In this document: in pieces, positions 12,147 to 22,512 of the stretch | Layout of the letters: each line of letters opens with the position of its first letter | Numbering within the stretch: position 1 is the first letter of the stretch | Notes under the pieces: model-generated | The model's input: the letters and a program-made list of their open reading frames with translations, nothing else | Database searches by the model: none | What the model was told of the DNA's origin: nothing | Assembly (NCBI GenBank): GCA_023213395.1 | Contig: CM041465.1 | Location: 9,300,001 to 9,364,000, forward strand | Direction of reading: 5' to 3' | Length of the DNA stretch: 64,000 nucleotides | From: Cycas panzhihuaensis | Lineage: Eukaryota; Cycadophyta | Made by a program: the position numbers and the translations under genes

Positions 12147-12270
12147 GTGCTATAACTGCTACCAAGCTGCTACCAAGATGCTATTAAGGTGCTATAATTG
12201 CTACCAAGACGCTACCAAGGTGTTGCGCAAGTGCTACGAGCTGCTACAGAGCTGCTACAGTGCACTGAGT
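12147..12270. repeat. Array of about ten TGCTACCAAG-like units in the G2 5' LTR
   Basis: Units such as TGCTATAAC, TGCTACCAAG, TGCTATTAAGG and TGCTACGAGC follow each other with small spacers. The array at 28966-29075 in the 3' LTR lacks at least one unit (CTGCTACCAAGA) and diverges at its right end. Arrays of this kind in the upstream part of an LTR are often enhancer repeats; that role is inferred. Confidence 0.65.
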
Positions 12271-12520
12271 CTGCTATGGAATCACACTGGCTAAGAGTCA
12301 CTGAGTCGCTACTCTGCTGCAAGTCAAAAAACGGAAAATAATAAAAACGGGAATGGTTTTGGCAGCTCAAGCCAGAACTGCTTTGTACGAAATTTGAGGA
12401 GAAGGTGCACACACGTGTCCTCTACTCATTCAAAGAGGGAAAACTCCAAAATAAATGGATTTTCCTAAGATTTTCTAAACCGTTTTGAAAACCGTTAGAA
12501 AACAGAAAAACGGGAATAAC

Positions 12521-12560
12521 TCTCTCAAATGGAAACGCTTTTAAGCGAAATTTGAGAGAG
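12521..12560. promoter_or_regulatory. 40-nt hairpin in the G2 5' LTR
   Basis: TCTCTCAAAT pairs with ATTTGAGAGA, and the loop contains CGCTTTTAAGCG, itself an inverted repeat. The 3' LTR retains it unchanged at 29333-29371, although surrounding bases differ. Confidence 0.55.
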
Positions 12561-13121
12561 GAATCTAGGGGATCAAGGCAGTGATTCTTGACACAAAAGA
12601 GAGGACGCCGCAGCCCAAGATGCAGCACGGAGCAAGATTCAAGGAAAGCATCAAGAAAGTAACTTTCCGGAAGGAGAATGGCTCCAAGTGTGGAAAACTG
12701 CGTTGGAGAGAGAACATATGGAATTCGCACGGATAAAACTAGTTGGGAACGTGAAGGAGCCTGTAAAATCGTGGCCGATCGAGGAGAAGACAAGAAACGC
12801 ATAGTCCCAGAAGAGACGCTAGCAAGTCTTCCTCACCCAAAATGGGGTTTTTGGTACAGAAAACCAAAAACGGCTTCGCAGACTTCGAGACAGAGGTTCC
12901 AAAGAAATGAGCAAAGAATTCAAGAAGCGCCCAGCTCTCATCCTCTCTCTCCCAAAACGCTGTAGCAGTCCATTGTATGCTCAGCAGAGCACAAACAAAG
13001 GGGTTTTTGTAAGAAAATTTCAGAAATCTTAAATTCTATGTAATAATATGTATATTATTCTGGATTTTGTTTCAATTGGTTAAAGTTTCACTTTCCCATT
13101 CAAGATTCAGATCAATATTTT

Positions 13122-13133
13122 TGGTATCAGAGC
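13122..13133 (+). other. G2 primer binding site (tRNA-iMet)
   Basis: TGGTATCAGAGC, the canonical complement of the initiator tRNA-Met 3' end, lies eight bases after the 5' LTR. Confidence 0.92.
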
Positions 13134-13306
13134 TAGTTTCTTGAAACCCTTGGGATTTTAGGGATTTTAAAGAAAAAGAAAGAAAAGAAAAGGAAAAATC
13201 CTCTTGCTTTCATTGTAGAAGTTTTATGAAAACTAGATACTAATATCTGTTAACGGGTGAACCTCTAACTGAGCCTCTGGAGAGAGAAAGAAAACAGCAA
13301 AGGAAG

Positions 13307-14057
13307 ATGGCTAATCCGGAGCAGAAAATGGAAGAAAGGTTCGTGAACATGGAGCAGAACCTCGATAGGCTAACCCAGCTTGTGGCGCAGTTAGTTGCAA
13401 CTTCTTCTCCAACCGCCAAAGGCGTAAAGAAGGAAGAAGAAGAACCAATGAAAGAGGAGACGAATGAAGAGTTGGTAGAAGACCAACAAGAAAATGATGA
13501 AGAAGATGAAAATCTGGCAGTATTCACACATCCATTCAAGGTAGAGGCAAAACTTGAATTGCCCATCTATGATGGAACGTTGGATGCTGAAAAATTAGAT
13601 AATTGGCTAGACCAATTAGAAGCTTATTTCTCTATTTATGGGTATAAAAACCAGCAGAAAATAACTTTTGCTAGGTTAAAATTAACTAAACATGCATTAG
13701 TTTGGTGGAATGCATACATTAAATCCCATAATGTGAGTGAAATCTCTTAGTAACAGTTTAAAATCCTCATAAAGAAGAATTTCTATCCTATTGGATATGA
13801 AGAGCAATAGAGGATTAGATGGCAATATTACCGACAGGAAAGAGGCCAAAATGTCCAAGATTACACAATTTCAAAACAAGTTGTTGTGTTGGGCATCTCT
13901 TTACTGGGTAAAGACATGATGCTGAAATATATTGGAGGACTACACGGCATATTCGGAAGAACTTCAACTATTTGAAGTCAAATCGCTCGACGAAGCCGTG
14001 AAGGCGATTGCCATAGAAAAGAGGAATAAGAAGGTTTATCTAGAAAAGAAAGGTTTG
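13307..14057 (+). pseudogene. G2 gag, part before the G3 insertion
   Basis: The ATG at 13307 opens MANPEQKMEERFVNMEQ, an N-terminal coil, then an acidic linker of about 50 residues. The retrotransposon gag domain follows (LELPIYDGTLDAEKLDNWLD, ... ARLKLTKHALVWWNAY). A TAG at 13748 stands for Trp in the usual EISWQQF context; TAG at 13808 and a frameshift near 13940 follow. G3 interrupts after EKKGL at 14057, and gag continues at about 25044. Confidence 0.85.
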
Positions 14058-16587
14058 TGTTTCCGGCTTAGAATGGATCTGAATCACCGACTCGGGTAAG
14101 TGCGGTATGTCTCTAGCATTATCATCACTTTTGTGTCTTGATTATGCCTTACATATTTGCATGCGTATGACTTTATGGGCGGCACGGTCGTCGTCCACAC
14201 CTATGTTTAGCCTATGACGACTATAGCGGGGCACACTCGGTGAGTGTGGCACCACAGTGACCATATTACTTCCGCATCGCCCTCCTCTCTCCTGGATCCA
14301 CCGGGTTTGCGCCACCTCCACCGTGTGATGTCTCATCGTCGCTTGGTTAGCTTGCCACCTCATTTGGGGGCCTATTTACGCTCCAGTGGGCCGTTTCTTG
14401 GCTTGTTTGCTCCGGGTGGGTGTTTTAGTTGTCCTTTAGCCTTTCTACCGTTTGCCCCGGCTGGACGGTTGGCGGGCCCCATTTGTGTCTCTGGTGCATC
14501 TGCCGTAATCTTCTTGATCTGGCCGTGATCTTGTGATCATTTGGAATTTTCAGCGATCATTTGGAATATTCTGATGCAGCTAAAATTTCCGTGATACTGT
14601 TGTCTCTGTTTGTTTTAAAATCCGTATGGCGATTTCGCATTTATTGCGAAGCGCCCACGTGGTTCGCCTTTTTCCCTTCGGTAGTGCCTATTCGCGTACT
14701 TTAGGGTTTTGCTTTAGTACTTAAGCATCTTTTGGGACTTTTTTGGGATCTTTTTTTACTCACTTTTGGAAGTTACTCTCAAGAAAACTCTCTCTTGCTC
14801 TGCTGCTTTCTGCTTTTCTTCTTTGTAGGACTGCACTCTTCATCTGACGACTCTCCTTGGCTCGGTTGAGACATTCTCTCGACCCCTCAGCGCCTTGGAG
14901 GGCTCCTTTGAAGCGGTTTCAGTAGGTCTCTATCCAGCGATCCATGAGCCCCACGTTTGCGGTGTTCTCCATCATACTGTAGCGGGGCCTCAAACACCTC
15001 TGCTTCCGGATCTGGCATTTTCCGGCCCTCCTTCATTGTCCTTTGGGTGAGGCAAGCCCTTGCCTCTTCCTCCCAGTACTCTTTACTTTTTGTTAAGTTC
15101 TTTGCAATATTCTTGCTCCACTCATTTGTTCATGTTTGTTGCTTGAAGTTTGATCCTCTTTCCTTTGTGAGGACTCATTGTTCCACTTTCTCTTGTCTCT
15201 TACTGCGTTTCTTTGTCCAAAGCGGTGGCGTGAGGGGTTGCATAGGCTTTGGGAGGAGGCTGGGTGGATTCCGTACCACCTTCCACGCTCAAGTGGCTCC
15301 AAGCCCTCCAAAGCTTCCCTCTCGCCTCATGTTGCTCTTGGCCATCTAAACAAGGGTTTAGAGACTCAGGTCGCTGCCCAAACCGGTGACATCACGAGTT
15401 GCGGTGCTGATTTGGGACCCCTTTCGAGTTTGGGAATCATTCGTAGTTCTCAACTACCATTCGTGGCTTTGCCTTTGCTCCCCGATTACGGGTTTGCTCC
15501 CCGTAGCATCCCGGTTCCCCGTGGGTGTCTTTGGGTCTTTCTTGCCCCTTTTTGCTACTATTTTCTAGCCTTGAGTCTTGACTTTCTCCTCATTGCCCGT
15601 GGCTCTTGGGGAGAGGTTTGGGCACCATTTGCGGGCGGTAGGCCACTCCGAGGCTTACCTTGTTGTTTCCTTTCGTTTGGATCGTTCTTCTTTGGTATTT
15701 TCCTTATTGGACTAACATTGATGCATGTACATTTAGACTCTCGTTTATGTTGTTAGACATATATTGCTAGATCTTTGTGTTGCATATAGGTGTCTCCCTC
15801 GGCGGGGAGGGGCCGTTGTTGCTCTGGTACTCGGGGGCCGGAGAGCGTTGCGGGTTGCCCCCTTCCCGTGGCGTCCCTTGCATGTGTCATAGTTTATGCT
15901 ATCTCATTTGCTAGTTAGCGTTTCTTTCCTTCCTTGATTATCGCATTTACTTTTCACGGGAAGGTAAGGAAGCCCCTGCTTCATGCCACATTTCACATCC
16001 GATGCTGCTGCGAGTGGTTGGGTGCTCCTCAGGAAGGCTACGCCATCTCTCACGCCTTGGCCCGGTGCACGCTTTGTCCCCTCGCACCTTGCTTTTTACC
16101 TTTTATTCCTTTCCTAGTAATTAGAACATCGAAAGATTAAAAGGGAAAATTGCCTTTGTATTAGTTTGCAATTTGTTTGCCTTGTTGCATGTACTTTTGT
16201 TATTCGTAGGAAAGGTTGTAGGAGTCTTCTACTCCCTTACCCTTCCTCCCTCTTCCTTAAGCCCGTGGCTCTTGCTTCACATCGCTCGTATACGGTTAGT
16301 TTGCATAGGATTGTTCTTGGCCTATCCTTGTTAGGTCCTTTCTCTCTCCCTTGGCCACCCAAGGGTGGGAGGGCCTATTCAGTCAACGGGTTGCGTCCTA
16401 CGTATCTTCGCCCTTCGCTCAAGGTGGTGAAGGGTCACCCGAGTAGCCATACTCCATTGCGGATCCGAACTCGCGCTCGGCGCAGGCGCCTCTGCGTGGT
16501 AGTTGCTTGCCTTGTAGGTTCCACTTCCTCCGGTTCGTCACCATCTCTCCCGCCTATCGATCGGTGGTTATCCCAGTGTGGCGTCCA
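14058..16587 (+). repeat. G3 5' LTR (about 2.53 kb)
   Basis: It starts TGTTTCCGGCTTAG and ends GGCGTCCA directly before the primer site. It aligns with 22513-25040. Internal landmarks shared with G1 LTRs include the GGGTAAGTGCGG motif near the start, the hairpin at 14627-14657 and the TTTAGGGTTTTGCTTTAG segment. Open frames here (for example 15178-15756 and 16166-16798) are not genes. Confidence 0.88.
14627..14657. promoter_or_regulatory. LTR hairpin, G3 5' LTR
   Basis: GGCGATTTCGCA pairs with TTGCGAAGCGCC across a TTTA loop, with minor irregularity. It is positionally equivalent to 1735-1766 in G1 and 23091-23121 in the G3 3' LTR. Confidence 0.55.
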
Positions 16588-16606
16588 TGGCGACCATCTG
16601 CGGGGC
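16588..16606 (+). other. G3 primer binding site (tRNA-Arg type)
   Basis: TGGCGACCATCTGCGGGGC directly follows the 5' LTR and fits the site used by Tat/Ogre elements for tRNA-Arg. Confidence 0.7.
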
Positions 16607-16842
16607 TGCCTTGAAGGGGAGCTAGTCTCGCTCTCTTCGGTTGGTTTCGCTACTCTGTGTGATCCTTTCTATACATCTCGACCTCCACGTTGGGCGACCC
16701 CAGCAGCGTGTTATACCATTCCTTCTCTTTTCGACATCGCTCGGTCGACCTTACATCTTGGTTTCCTAAATCGTTTGGCGGTCTACCCCCTTTGTTAGAA
16801 GACCCCGTATAGACTTCTTGCCTCGTCGGATCTGATCCGACT

Positions 16843-18710
16843 ATGGAAGGGTACTCTTGGATTGGACCTATCACTTGGTTATGGAAACCCAAGCTCTTCC
16901 TTACATCATTCGAGTCCACCCAAGAGGTGGCGACTCCTTTTACTACCGATCGATCAACACCTTTCTTGTGCTCCCCATCCTTCTACCCACCTTGGTAGAG
17001 GATCCGTTCCTCCCGAGGATTGCCCGCGCGATGGCGATTTTATGAGGAACCTTGGATGGACATGCCTTGTTCGAGGTCCGATCACCTCTTATGGGTATGT
17101 GGGGACTCCTCTGCTGGCGTGCTTGAGGCTCTTGGCGGATCTTGGCCGTGCGGCATGCTCTCAACCACGTCCGAATGGCTTGAGGGTGTCTGCGCAGGGA
17201 GCCTCTTCCTCCTCTGCTCTTCCCCTCACGCTTCATCCTCGTCGCCTTTCTGTGACAACAAACCCTTTCGTGCCTACGCGTCGCCCCATTCGTTTCTGCA
17301 ATGGGGGCACGTGTGGCACCTTCCATCCCTTATCAAGGCCCTAATGCCTTAGGGCCTTCTCACTGTGTCATCCCTCGGTGGGGTTAGCATACCCGTCCCC
17401 GATCCAACTAATGTCGTCTCCCAATCGGCACATCTTGCTCCTAGTAGGCCTAGTCGCCTGCTAGCCTTCCGATTACCCGGTCGGTGGGATTGGTTCCCCA
17501 CGCATCCTCCAACCAGTAGCGTTGGTGCTTCTTTCTCGTTCCCCGGTATACTTCTCAACCTTGGGGCGGGGTAGAAGCCGTCTTCTGTTTATGGGGTGGA
17601 TCCGCTACACCCATACAGAATGGCCCCACCTACGGGTGGCCGTCGGGCGAACCCGATTCGCATCCCTCTTGTCCGCCATCCAATGCGGTTCCATCCGTTG
17701 TGCCTTCGCGAGAATCGACTCCCTTCAGGCGCCCTTTTTCCCGCCTGTCGTGAGGGTGGTTCCTCGAGGGATGGGTGTCCTACCCCCATCCGCTCCTTGC
17801 GCGCCACCTACGATGTTCGTTGATCCTACGGTTCGGCGGTAGCGCGCCTTCGTGGACTTTAGGTCAACCCCTCTCTCGGTTGAGGCGTTGCGAACCAACT
17901 TGCGCCTCATCCTCTGAAGTTCTAGATTCGATGGGACTTCGTCGCCTTGAGGCCGTGAGCATGTCCGTAGTTTCTATGGCATGCATCGATTCTGGGCTTA
18001 CGACCATATTTTGATGAAACTCTTTCCTCGATCCTTGCGGTGGCGCCCTTAAATGGTTTTATCGTCTCCCGCCCACTCGATCTATTCATTCCATGATTGG
18101 TGGGCGAGTTCATCAATTACTTTGATGTAGCTCGCCCATTCGAGGCGGGATGAAGTCCCTTCTCTCGCTCAAACAAGGTCACGATGAGATGAATCGTGAC
18201 TTTGTGCGGCGATTCCACGATCCGCTTCACTCCACCAGGCGACTTTGCAGGAGGTGAGCGGGACTGTTGTCAATGCGCCGTCCGAAGTCCACGTGGAAGT
18301 CCTCGAGATGGGGCGACCACGTGTGATTCCGCGATCGCCAAGTGCTTGGCGTTGGAGGCTATTGAGATCAGTGGTCTCAAGAAACCTCTTAAGCCCTCAC
18401 TGGCAGTGAGGCACCACCCCCACCAAAGACACTAAACCTTCTCGGTAGCGCGGTCTTCCTCTCATCCTACCGAGAGGACCTTAGATCCCCTCACATCGGT
18501 ATCGCTCGTTCGGCGTCACGATGAAGGAGCTCAAGCTTCAAGGTCCTTCGTCTCCTACTTCAAACAAACAAGTCCAACAAACTACCCAAGCTCCTCTTCC
18601 GGGAATGGGAGCATGATCCTCAGCGAGAAGGTCGACCCTCGCTTGAGAAGAAGTGGTGTTCCATTCATGGGGATTGCTTCCATGACGATTCACGTTGTAG
18701 GGCCCGACAT
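16843..18710 (+). pseudogene. G3 gag, broken by small indels
   Basis: An ATG at 16843 (MEGYSWIGPIT) corresponds to the gag start of G1. The segment near 17596-17640 (MDPLHPYRMAPP) parallels G1 5050-5090. The gag core, with KWFYRLPPTRS-like and FDVARPFEAG-like segments, lies near 18045-18150 in changing frames. The knuckle KKWCSIHGDCFHDDSRC (C-x2-H-x4-H-x4-C) is at about 18650-18700. Compared with G1, many 1-10 nt gaps break the frame. They fall mainly in CG-rich stretches, which may reflect assembly error rather than mutation. Confidence 0.7.
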
Positions 18711-19329
18711 CCAAAGGATGCCCTCGAAACCGATTCCTCTCCCAAGCGGGCCTCAAGGCCTAATCTAGACCAACCTGTTCACAAGGATCCGTTCCTAAAC
18801 ATGGGGGCGTGATCGCAACCCCAAACCAAGAACAACCGTAGCAGGAAGATCACACGATCCAGCCCTTCCGCGACAAAGGGAAGGCGCGACTCTTCTTCCT
18901 CTTCTCGTTCTCCTGGCCATAGTACTCGTCGCCTTCACGACCCGGAATAGGGAAGAAGGTGATTCGGTTGCTTGAAGCAACTCAGGCTTTCGCCCTACGC
19001 GATCTCAAGCTGCTAAGGAAGCGGCGGAGCCGCCGGTTCTTAGTTCCTTGAGTCCCCTTAGGAGACCCTTCCTCAAAATCCCTCTTTCCCCAAGGCTATT
19101 CACATGCGCGGGTCGTTCACGACTTTCGAAGGGCACTTACCCAACATGGGAAGGGTAAACCCTTCTCCGTCGTGGGCGAGCTCCATACGGTCATTGCGGG
19201 GAATGTCCTTGATGGGCGTTCGAGGAGTTGTCCGGCAGCGGGCCCTCCTCTGGAAGCTTTAGGATCGGGAGATGTGCACATCACGCTTTGGGCGTCGCCC
19301 AGTGGCGGACCACTATTTCCTTCGATCCT

Positions 19330-19690
19330 AAGGATCTTCCTCCGTGGGTGAGCAGGGCGTCGGTGGAACTTCCCATTCACCATCACGATCGTCGCTGATT
19401 GTACCCTCAGAAGCTGTTGTCGACAACGGCTCTTACATCGATACCATGCCCTTGCGTGTTATGCAAGAGCTTGGTATCTCATATGGAACCTGTTCCTGGC
19501 GATGCCAGGTATGGCGGTGGCGAGAAGACCCCTCTCGGATGCAGTCGCGATTCCGCTCACCCTTGGGCAAAACCGTTCTTCTTAGATGTTGTAGTCCTCG
19601 GCGTTGGCGTGGATTACAACCTCCTTACAGGTCGCCCATGGCTCGACCAAATGGGGCCGTGTGTTCGACCCTTTGGGGCGACTTAAATTC
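19330..19690 (+). pseudogene. G3 aspartic protease, broken
   Basis: The motif VVDNGSYIDTMPLRVMQELG has its Asp codon at 19422, and VDYNLLTGRPWLDQMG follows near 19610. Here the YNLLTGRPWL box keeps Arg and Trp, which are lost in G1. A frame change separates the two motifs. Confidence 0.75.
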
Positions 19691-20469
19691 GTCCATGACG
19701 GACGAATGAGAGTGGTTCCGTGAGCGTCCTTTTGCCAAACAAACTCGTTATGCCAATTCGGCAAACCAAGGTTCACCCACTCACGCCTCGGCTTGTTCGA
19801 TTGGTATACCCAATCCGTCAGAAGAAGATCCCACATCTTCCCTTCCTAGTCTCGCCGCGTTTTGCCCTATTGGCGTCGGGAGTTATGGGTACCTTGCTTC
19901 GTTCGTGATGATGAATCGCTTGGCGAGGCGAGGTTGTCTCCACCCATTTCTTTCCTTGGCGATAGGTCGTACTGTCTCGCTCTAGACCCTCGTTTGGAAC
20001 CTCTCGTTGGCGAGACTAGCCCCTCAGCGTGTCACACACCATCGCTCGTCTTGACACTTGGCCGTCAGTTCTTCTTTTTCATTACCCCCCGCAGGTGATG
20101 GTTTTGTGGTATTGCCTTTCGCTCCTCTCGAGGAGCCTCTTCCTGTTTTCCTTGGTTCCATGAAAGAGTTGAGCGATCCGATGATCACCACAGTCCGTTG
20201 CTCCTTTCCCTTCTAGCGCTTCTTCTACTCGAAATAGGGTCATCCATGGGTGGACTATTTCGAGGATGATGAACCTATTTGGAAACACTAGCGGGCCTTG
20301 CACCTAATCGCCTTACGGTCACCAAGCTCGGTCCCGGGAAGATCCTTGCGATCGGATCACGCTCGCCGTCCGATCCCTCTCCTATTCCTCCTCCTCCCGT
20401 TGATCTTGCCCTCTTCACTTTGAAGAGGGCAATGCCATGCATGGGGGAATTCAAGGCGTAGTCTTGGCC

Positions 20470-20870
20470 GAGCAAGGTCATTAGGGTTGGGCGGAATGCT
20501 CTCTGATGAGATTAGGGAATATTCCCTTGTTCCGTGAATTTCGAGACATTTTCGCGTGGGATTATCTTGACATGAAGGGAATCGACTCCTCGATTGTCAC
20601 TCATAACCTCACCACCCTTCACGCCCACCACATGCGCGGAAGGCTGCGTCCTCTTCACCCGAGGCTTTCTGCCACCGCCAAGATGGAGGTAGAAAAGCTT
20701 ACGAATGACTCGAATATCTCCATGGCCGTTTGACCAAATGCCAACCTCGGTGGGTCGGCCCTTTTGTCACTAGCGAATCTCTCGATAATGGGGCCTATAG
20801 GATAGCCACCACGGAGGGGCTCGAATTTGAGAAAGCGGTTAATGGGATGTTCCTTAAAGTTTTACGCTTG
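20470..20870 (+). pseudogene. G3 RT start fused to integrase end by a 2.35-kb deletion
   Basis: Bases about 20500-20698 encode the region before the RT fingers (FRDIFAWDYLDMKGIDSSIV ... KMEVEKL). From about 20712 the sequence is the integrase C-terminus (CQPRWVGPFV, EGLEFEKAVNG). In G1 these are separated by RT, RNase H and integrase (about 8435-10790). The catalytic YVDD and DDE motifs are therefore absent. Any transposition would need enzymes supplied by another element. Confidence 0.82.
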
Positions 20871-20893
20871 ACCCTTGGCGATCCCTACCTGCT

Positions 20894-21137
20894 CAAAGCG
20901 AGCCTAAACTACCATTTTAAATTGTTCCCATTCCTCCCAACCACGGGTGGAATGGCAGTTTAAGATGGATTCTACTCAAAACGAGCCTAAACTACCATTT
21001 TAAATTGTTCCCATTCCTCCCAACCACGGTGGAATGGAAATTTAAGATGGATTCACCTAAACAAAACGAGCCTAAACTACCATCTTAGGTTGTCCCCATT
21101 CTTCCGTGGCGTGTAGAATGGCTATTTAAGATGGACC
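20894..21137 (+). repeat. Three tandem copies of an 85-bp foldback unit
   Basis: Units start near 20894, 20976 and 21062, each with GAGCCTAAACTACCAT. Each unit can fold: CCATTTTAAA pairs with TTTAAGATGG, and CCATTCC pairs with GGAATGG. G1 has a single diverged unit at 10976-11060. The unit lies directly after the integrase stop, in the 3' untranslated part. Confidence 0.75.
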
Positions 21138-21139
21138 CG

Positions 21140-21755
21140 CTTTGTCTCTCTGGTTCCGGTCGCGGAACCGGCGTTCCGTATCCTCTTGGGAACCTTGGTC
21201 CTCTCGCTTGGGCATCTCCCAACCGGGAGGGCGCTTGGGGCATTGTTGCCCCTCTTTCTGTCTCGCGTTTCCTTAGCATATCCCGCTATGCTCTCCTGCG
21301 AGACATGTATCTTGTCACCTTCCTAACCTCACACCTCCATGTCGTCCAGCTCACGGGCGTGTGTGTGTGCCCTTAGGTGTGTGGTTATACATGGAAGGAA
21401 GCGTGTGCATCATACTATAAAATGTTCATAACATGAATCACCTACTACACAACATAACACTCACCCCATGCACGCATTACATATCAAAATCATGTCATCA
21501 TACATCACAGGAAGCCGGTGTCCTTGCGAGGGGGTACAATCATATGGTCCTATATATGACCCCACAGGCCGTGCTTTCCTCCCGCCTTGTCCATCCATGT
21601 TCATCTGCTGTGGCCCATACAGGTTACCTCATTCTTAGGTCCTCCTACCCTTGGCGGCCACATTTATACATTTTCTAAGTGTTGCCTTCATCCTTTGATC
21701 ATCTGCTTGGATTTTGTGTCACTATGCATCTACATCTTCTGAAGCGGGCGGAGCC
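21140..21755 (+). other. G3 spacer between integrase end and second RNase H, no gene
   Basis: Bases up to about 21580 align loosely with G1 11060-11680. There is then a direct passage to the RNase H remnant. The antisense gene found at this place in G1 is absent. Confidence 0.65.
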
Positions 21756-22165
21756 GCGGTAACCCTGAACCTTCGCATTGCGTGGATTCTCTGCTGACCC
21801 TTGGTTATGATCTCCTCGCTCTGGGATCTTCCTCCGGAGGCTACCAACAATGAAGCCGAGTATACGGTGTCGCCGAAGCCCTTACCGTGCCCTTCGTTTC
21901 CATCACGGACCCATTGTTTTGCTCTGCGACTCTCAAGTTGTGGTGTCTCATCTCACCCAGTCTGGGTGCGATGCCCTCACTTGAGGACTCTTGCTTCTGC
22001 CGGATCCCTCTGGCGTTTCTCTTCTGTTGATATCCGGCCATATCCCTCGGGCTCTCAGCCGAGGCGAGATAGCCTTGTTCGCCTCATCCTTGGCGCTTTG
22101 TCTCGCCCTGCGGCCAGTCCACGAGTCTTGCTTGGCCTTCCGTCGCCCAAGCCTCGGTAGTTAGT
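21755..22165 (+). pseudogene. G3 second RNase H, broken
   Basis: The segment matches the intact copy in G1 (32934-33392): GGSRDNPG-like sequence near 21745, PPEATNNEAEY near 21834 and a shifted-frame equivalent of LCDSQVVVSHL near 21925. Several indels destroy the frame, so no functional protein is expected. Confidence 0.7.
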
Positions 22166-22512
22166 CGCTCGCCCATGATTTGCTCGCACCTCGAAATCGG
22201 GTTGCTAACGAGGTAAAACTATGGTACCCACCATTTGTTCCCCATGTGGTCCTGCATGCTCCTTTGCATTCATTGTGGTGGGGCGGCCCCTACTTTGTCT
22301 CTTTCTCCCGATCGGTTTCCGGTGGCTCATGGCGGCCCTATGTTGTCTCCACCGCTTTCGTATCCACAGCGTTCGCCACGACACTTTCATGGCACCCTTG
22401 CCTCTTGATCGATCTTGATTGATATATCTATATACACATGTACTCTTGCGGTTGTGTTGCCGGCGTCGCCATCGCATCGAGGCTTCCGGCGGCGAGGCTC
22501 TGCGCGAGGCGA

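Larger units (their letters stand above)
11979..13114 (+). repeat. G2 5' LTR (1136 bp)
   Basis: It matches 28798-29916 from TGATCC to GATCA. It carries the TGCTACCAAG-type array (12147-12270) and a conserved hairpin (12521-12560). The antisense and sense frames called inside it are present in both LTRs only as noise. Confidence 0.92.

Noticed and set aside
12422-12802. 126-aa minus-strand frame, also present in part at 29237-29833
   Set aside because: It lies inside the G2 LTR. Its presence twice is due to the LTR pair, and indels between copies do not respect the frame.
15178-17842. Many open frames of 60-210 aa on both strands in the GC-rich G3 LTR and gag leader
   Set aside because: Long frames are expected by chance in GC-rich sequence. 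They do not match between the two LTRs and overlap one another on both strands.
20894-21137. CRISPR-like array (three regular repeats)
   Set aside because: The units are contiguous 85-bp tandem repeats without spacers, within a plant retrotransposon.
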